DNA from: Streptomyces sp. Ncost-T10-10d
Lineage (GTDB): Bacteria; Actinomycetota; Actinomycetes; Streptomycetales; Streptomycetaceae
NCBI RefSeq assembly: GCF_900091955.1
Contig: NZ_FMDF01000051.1
Span: 1 to 64,000 of the forward strand
Reading direction: 5' to 3'
DNA length: 64,000 nt
Shown: piece by piece, positions 61,415 to 64,000 of the stretch
Layout of the letters: each line of letters opens with the position of its first letter
How positions within the stretch are numbered: position 1 is the first letter of the stretch
The notes under the pieces: generated by a model
Databases searched by the model: none
Told to the model about the DNA's origin: nothing
Seen by the model: the letters and a program-made list of their open reading frames with translations, nothing else
Position numbers and translations under genes: made by a program

Positions 61415-62491
61415 ATGTTCGAGGCCGTCGAGGAACTGATCGGCGAACAGGCCGATCTTGAGAAGAAGCTCGCGGACCCGGCGGTCCACGCCGACCAGGC
61501 CAACGCGCGCAGGCTCAACAAGCGCTACGCCGAGCTGACCCCGATCGTCGGCACGTACCGCTCCTGGAAGCAGGCCGGGGACGACATCGAGACGGCGCGC
61601 GAGCTCGCCGCCGACGACCCCGACTTCGCCGCCGAGGTCAAGGACCTGGAGAAGCAGCGCGAAGAGCTCACCGAGAAGCTCCGCCTCCTCCTGGTCCCGC
61701 GCGACCCCAGCGACGACAAGGACGTGCTCCTGGAGATCAAGGCGGGCGCGGGCGGCGACGAGTCCGCCCTGTTCGCCGGAGATCTGCTGCGGATGTATCT
61801 GCGCTACGCCGAGCGCGTCGGCTGGAAGACCGAGATCATCGACTCCACCGAGTCCGAGCTCGGCGGCTACAAGGACGTCCAGGTCGCTGTGAAGACCAAG
61901 GGCGGCAACGGCGCCACCGAGCCCGGCCAGGGCGTGTGGGCCCGACTGAAGTACGAGGGCGGGGTGCACCGCGTGCAGCGGGTGCCGTCCACCGAGTCGC
62001 AGGGCCGTATCCACACCTCGGCCGCCGGTGTGCTCGTCACACCGGAGGCCGAGGAGGTCGACGTCGAGATCCACGCCAACGATCTCCGTATCGACGTCTA
62101 CCGCTCCTCGGGCCCCGGCGGCCAGTCCGTCAACACCACGGACTCGGCGGTCCGCATCACACACCTGCCGACCGGCGTCGTCGCCTCCTGCCAGAACGAG
62201 AAGAGCCAGCTCCAGAACAAGGAGCAGGCCATGCGTATCCTGCGTTCGCGACTGCTCGCGGCCGCCCAGGAAGCCGCCGAGCAGGAAGCTTCGGACGTAC
62301 GACGCAGCCAGGTGCGTACGGTCGACCGTTCCGAGAAGATCCGTACATACAACTTCCCGGAAAACCGGATCTCGGACCACCGCGTCGGCTTCAAGGCGTA
62401 CAACTTGGACCAGGTGCTCGACGGCGACCTGGATTCCGTGATCCAGGCCTGTGTCGACGCCGACTCCGCAGCCAAGCTCGCCGCCGCATAA
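61415..62491 (+). CDS. prfA: Peptide chain release factor 1
   Basis: A 358-residue class I release factor for UAA/UAG. The GGQ motif is at 235-237 ([17 protein letters not shown]), and domain 1 is helical ([19 protein letters not shown]). The codon-recognition region lies in the [14 protein letters not shown] to [12 protein letters not shown] part. ATG start. prmC, whose product methylates the GGQ glutamine, follows 42 bp downstream, the widespread functional pairing. Confidence 0.98.
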   Translation: MFEAVEELIGEQADLEKKLADPAVHADQANARRLNKRYAELTPIVGTYRSWKQAGDDIETARELAADDPDFAAEVKDLEKQREELTEKLRLLLVPRDPSDDKDVLLEIKAGAGGDESALFAGDLLRMYLRYAERVGWKTEIIDSTESELGGYKDVQVAVKTKGGNGATEPGQGVWARLKYEGGVHRVQRVPSTESQGRIHTSAAGVLVTPEAEEVDVEIHANDLRIDVYRSSGPGGQSVNTTDSAVRITHLPTGVVASCQNEKSQLQNKEQAMRILRSRLLAAAQEAAEQEASDVRRSQVRTVDRSEKIRTYNFPENRISDHRVGFKAYNLDQVLDGDLDSVIQACVDADSAAKLAAA

Positions 62492-62533
62492 GCCCAAGCC
62501 CGCCCCGCCCGTAACCCCGTACGGAGAACCGCG

Positions 62534-63379
62534 ATGAACCTGCTGCTCGCCGAGGTGGCCCAGGCCACTCAGCGGCTGGCCGACGCCGGTGTGCCCTCAC
62601 CGCGATTCGACGCGGAGGAGCTCGCCGCGTTCGTGCACGGCGTCAAGCGGGGCGAGCTGCACCATGTGCCGGACGCAGACTTCGACGCCCGCTACTGGGA
62701 GGCCATCGCCCGCCGCGAGGCCCGCGAACCGCTGCAGCACATCACCGGACGCGCCTTCTTCCGCTACCTGGAGCTCCAGGTCGGACCCGGTGTCTTCGTC
62801 CCCCGTCCGGAGACCGAATCGGTCGTCGGCTGGGCGATAGACGCCGTCCGCGCGATGGATGTCGTCGAGCCACTCATCGTCGACCTCTGCAGCGGATCGG
62901 GCGCCATCGCCCTGGCCATGGCGCAGGAGGTGCCCCGCTCGCGCGTGCACGCGGTCGAGCTCTCCGACGACGCCGTGAAGTGGACCAGGAAGAACGCCGA
63001 GGGGTCGCGGGTCAGCGTCCACCACGGAGACGCGCTCACGGCCCTGCCCGAGCTCGACGGTCAGGTCGACCTGGTCATCTCCAACCCGCCGTACATCCCG
63101 CTCACCGAATGGGAGTACGTGGCACCCGAGGCCCGTGACCACGATCCGGAGATGGCCCTCTTCTCCGGCGAGGACGGCCTCGACACCATCCGCGGCATCG
63201 AACGCACCGCACACCGTCTGCTGCGTCCCGGCGGCCTCGTCGTCATCGAGCACGCCGACACCCAGGGCGGCCAGGTGCCATGGATCTTCACGGAGGAACG
63301 CGGCTGGGCCGACGCGGCCGACCATCCCGACCTGAACAACCGGCCGCGGTTCGCCACGGCCCGCAAGGCCATGCCGTGA
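62534..63379 (+). CDS. prmC: Release-factor glutamine N5-methyltransferase
   Basis: A 281-residue SAM-dependent methylase. The N-terminal helical substrate-recognition domain (~1-75) is followed by a Rossmann fold with VDLCSGSGAIALAMA (motif I) and the catalytic NPPY at 184-187 (ISNPPYIPLTEW). It methylates the GGQ glutamine of RF1/RF2. ATG at 62534 after GGAGAACCGCG. It is operonic with prfA and the tsaC-type gene. Confidence 0.97.
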   Translation: MNLLLAEVAQATQRLADAGVPSPRFDAEELAAFVHGVKRGELHHVPDADFDARYWEAIARREAREPLQHITGRAFFRYLELQVGPGVFVPRPETESVVGWAIDAVRAMDVVEPLIVDLCSGSGAIALAMAQEVPRSRVHAVELSDDAVKWTRKNAEGSRVSVHHGDALTALPELDGQVDLVISNPPYIPLTEWEYVAPEARDHDPEMALFSGEDGLDTIRGIERTAHRLLRPGGLVVIEHADTQGGQVPWIFTEERGWADAADHPDLNNRPRFATARKAMP

Positions 63380-63446
63380 CCGGCGGCCACCACCCCCCGC
63401 ACGACCCGTACCCGTCATACCCGTACATGCTTGAGGAGGCCGGCTG

Positions 63447-64000
63447 ATGGCACGGCGATACGACTGCAACGACGCGACCGACCGTACGACGGGTCTGCGT
63501 GAGGCCGCGTCGGCCGTCCGCCGCGGCGAACTGGTCGTGCTGCCCACCGACACCGTGTACGGGATCGGTGCGGACGCCTTCAGTGCCGAGGGCGTCGCCG
63601 ACCTGCTGGACGCCAAGGGCCGCGGCCGCAACATGCCGACGCCCGTCCTGATCGGCTCCCCGAACACCCTGCACGGACTGGTCACCGACTTCTCCGAGCA
63701 GGCCTGGGAGCTCGTCGACGCCTTCTGGCCCGGCGCCCTCACGCTCGTCGCCAAGCACCAGCCGTCGCTGCAGTGGGACCTCGGGGACACCCGCGGCACC
63801 GTCGCGATCCGGATGCCGCTGCACCCGGTCGCCATCGAGCTGCTCACCGAGGTCGGCCCGATGGCCGTCTCCAGCGCCAATCTCACCGGACACCCGGCAC
63901 CCGAGGACTGCGACGCCGCCCAGGAGATGCTCGGCGACTCCGTCTCCGTCTACCTCGACGGCGGCGCGACGCCCGGCATCGTGCCCTCGTCGATCGTCGA
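63447..64000 (+). CDS. tsaC: L-threonylcarbamoyladenylate synthase (Sua5/YrdC/TsaC), partial
   Basis: The first ~184 residues of a Sua5/YrdC-family enzyme that makes threonylcarbamoyl-AMP for the t6A37 modification of tRNAs. The signature GELVVLPTDTVYGIGADAF, the AFWPGALTLVA block and VAIRMPLHP, AVSSANLTGHP are present. ATG at 63447 follows GAGGAGG. The window ends before the C-terminus (at ...GIVPSSIVD). It follows prmC by 67 bp, as in other Streptomyces. Confidence 0.94.
   Translation, partial: MARRYDCNDATDRTTGLREAASAVRRGELVVLPTDTVYGIGADAFSAEGVADLLDAKGRGRNMPTPVLIGSPNTLHGLVTDFSEQAWELVDAFWPGALTLVAKHQPSLQWDLGDTRGTVAIRMPLHPVAIELLTEVGPMAVSSANLTGHPAPEDCDAAQEMLGDSVSVYLDGGATPGIVPSSIV

Overview
The window is chromosomal DNA from a Streptomyces or very close relative. 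The sequence is extremely GC-rich with GC-ending codons. GTG and TTG starts, four-base ATGA/GTGA overlaps and several actinomycete-specific families are common: a conservon (Roadblock/DUF742/Cvn G-protein), WhiJ-like XRE + DUF397 + RsbW-like trio, Rho with a long Arg/Gly-rich insert, and NrtL next to lysA. The right end carries a conserved housekeeping block, lysA-hom-thrC-thrB-rho-LCP-rpmE-prfA-prmC-tsaC.

Left part (1-28.4 kb). It opens with the end of a conservon (sensor kinase tail with an apparent one-base frameshift, then Roadblock, DUF742 and GTPase genes) and a styrene-monooxygenase-like flavoprotein. Leftward genes follow: a coiled-coil NlpC/P60 hydrolase, a kinase-like beta-propeller protein that has lost its catalytic residues, a TetR regulator and an AurF-type diiron oxygenase. 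The latter faces a second, R2-like diiron protein across a 199-bp element with 22-bp terminal inverted repeats. Next is a leftward envelope cluster: lipoprotein, orphan histidine kinase, FtsW/RodA, PBP2-type transpeptidase and amidase. After a zinc-ribbon/HEAT-repeat pair come a divergent LigD-polymerase/Ku pair for end joining, a HelD/HelR RNA polymerase-recycling ATPase, a secreted sedolisin and small membrane proteins.

Accessory part (28.4-50.1 kb). This is a scarred integration zone ending at an intact tRNA-Arg(CCG) at 50003-50074. A SWIM-type gene has lost its 5' end and been separated from its usual partner gene. Between them lie IS701-like and IS1182-like remnants, two acetyltransferases and a 67-bp near-copy of the tRNA-Arg downstream terminator. 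Further right are a WXG-type/effector-like/lipoprotein operon, a beheaded STAND NTPase, the WhiJ-like trio, a 5' fragment of acpS, and a 37-nt exact copy of the tRNA-Arg 3' half. From there to the tRNA lies a four-gene operon (39.7-49.7 kb): DUF499-type ATPase, small uncharacterised protein, DUF1156-type adenine methylase, and a PLD-SNF2 helicase fusion. Its layout matches the candidate anti-phage Helicase-Methylase-ATPase (Hma-like) systems and is the most likely 'undescribed system' in the window.

Right part (50.2-64 kb). A stand-alone receiver protein and the ArgS-related protein NrtL precede lysA, hom, thrC and thrB (aspartate-family amino acids), then rho with a long leader, an LCP wall-polymer ligase, rpmE, prfA, prmC and the start of tsaC. 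Hom carries an unusual insertion of about 21 residues in its ACT domain. All function statements come from reading motifs and family knowledge; no database search was run.
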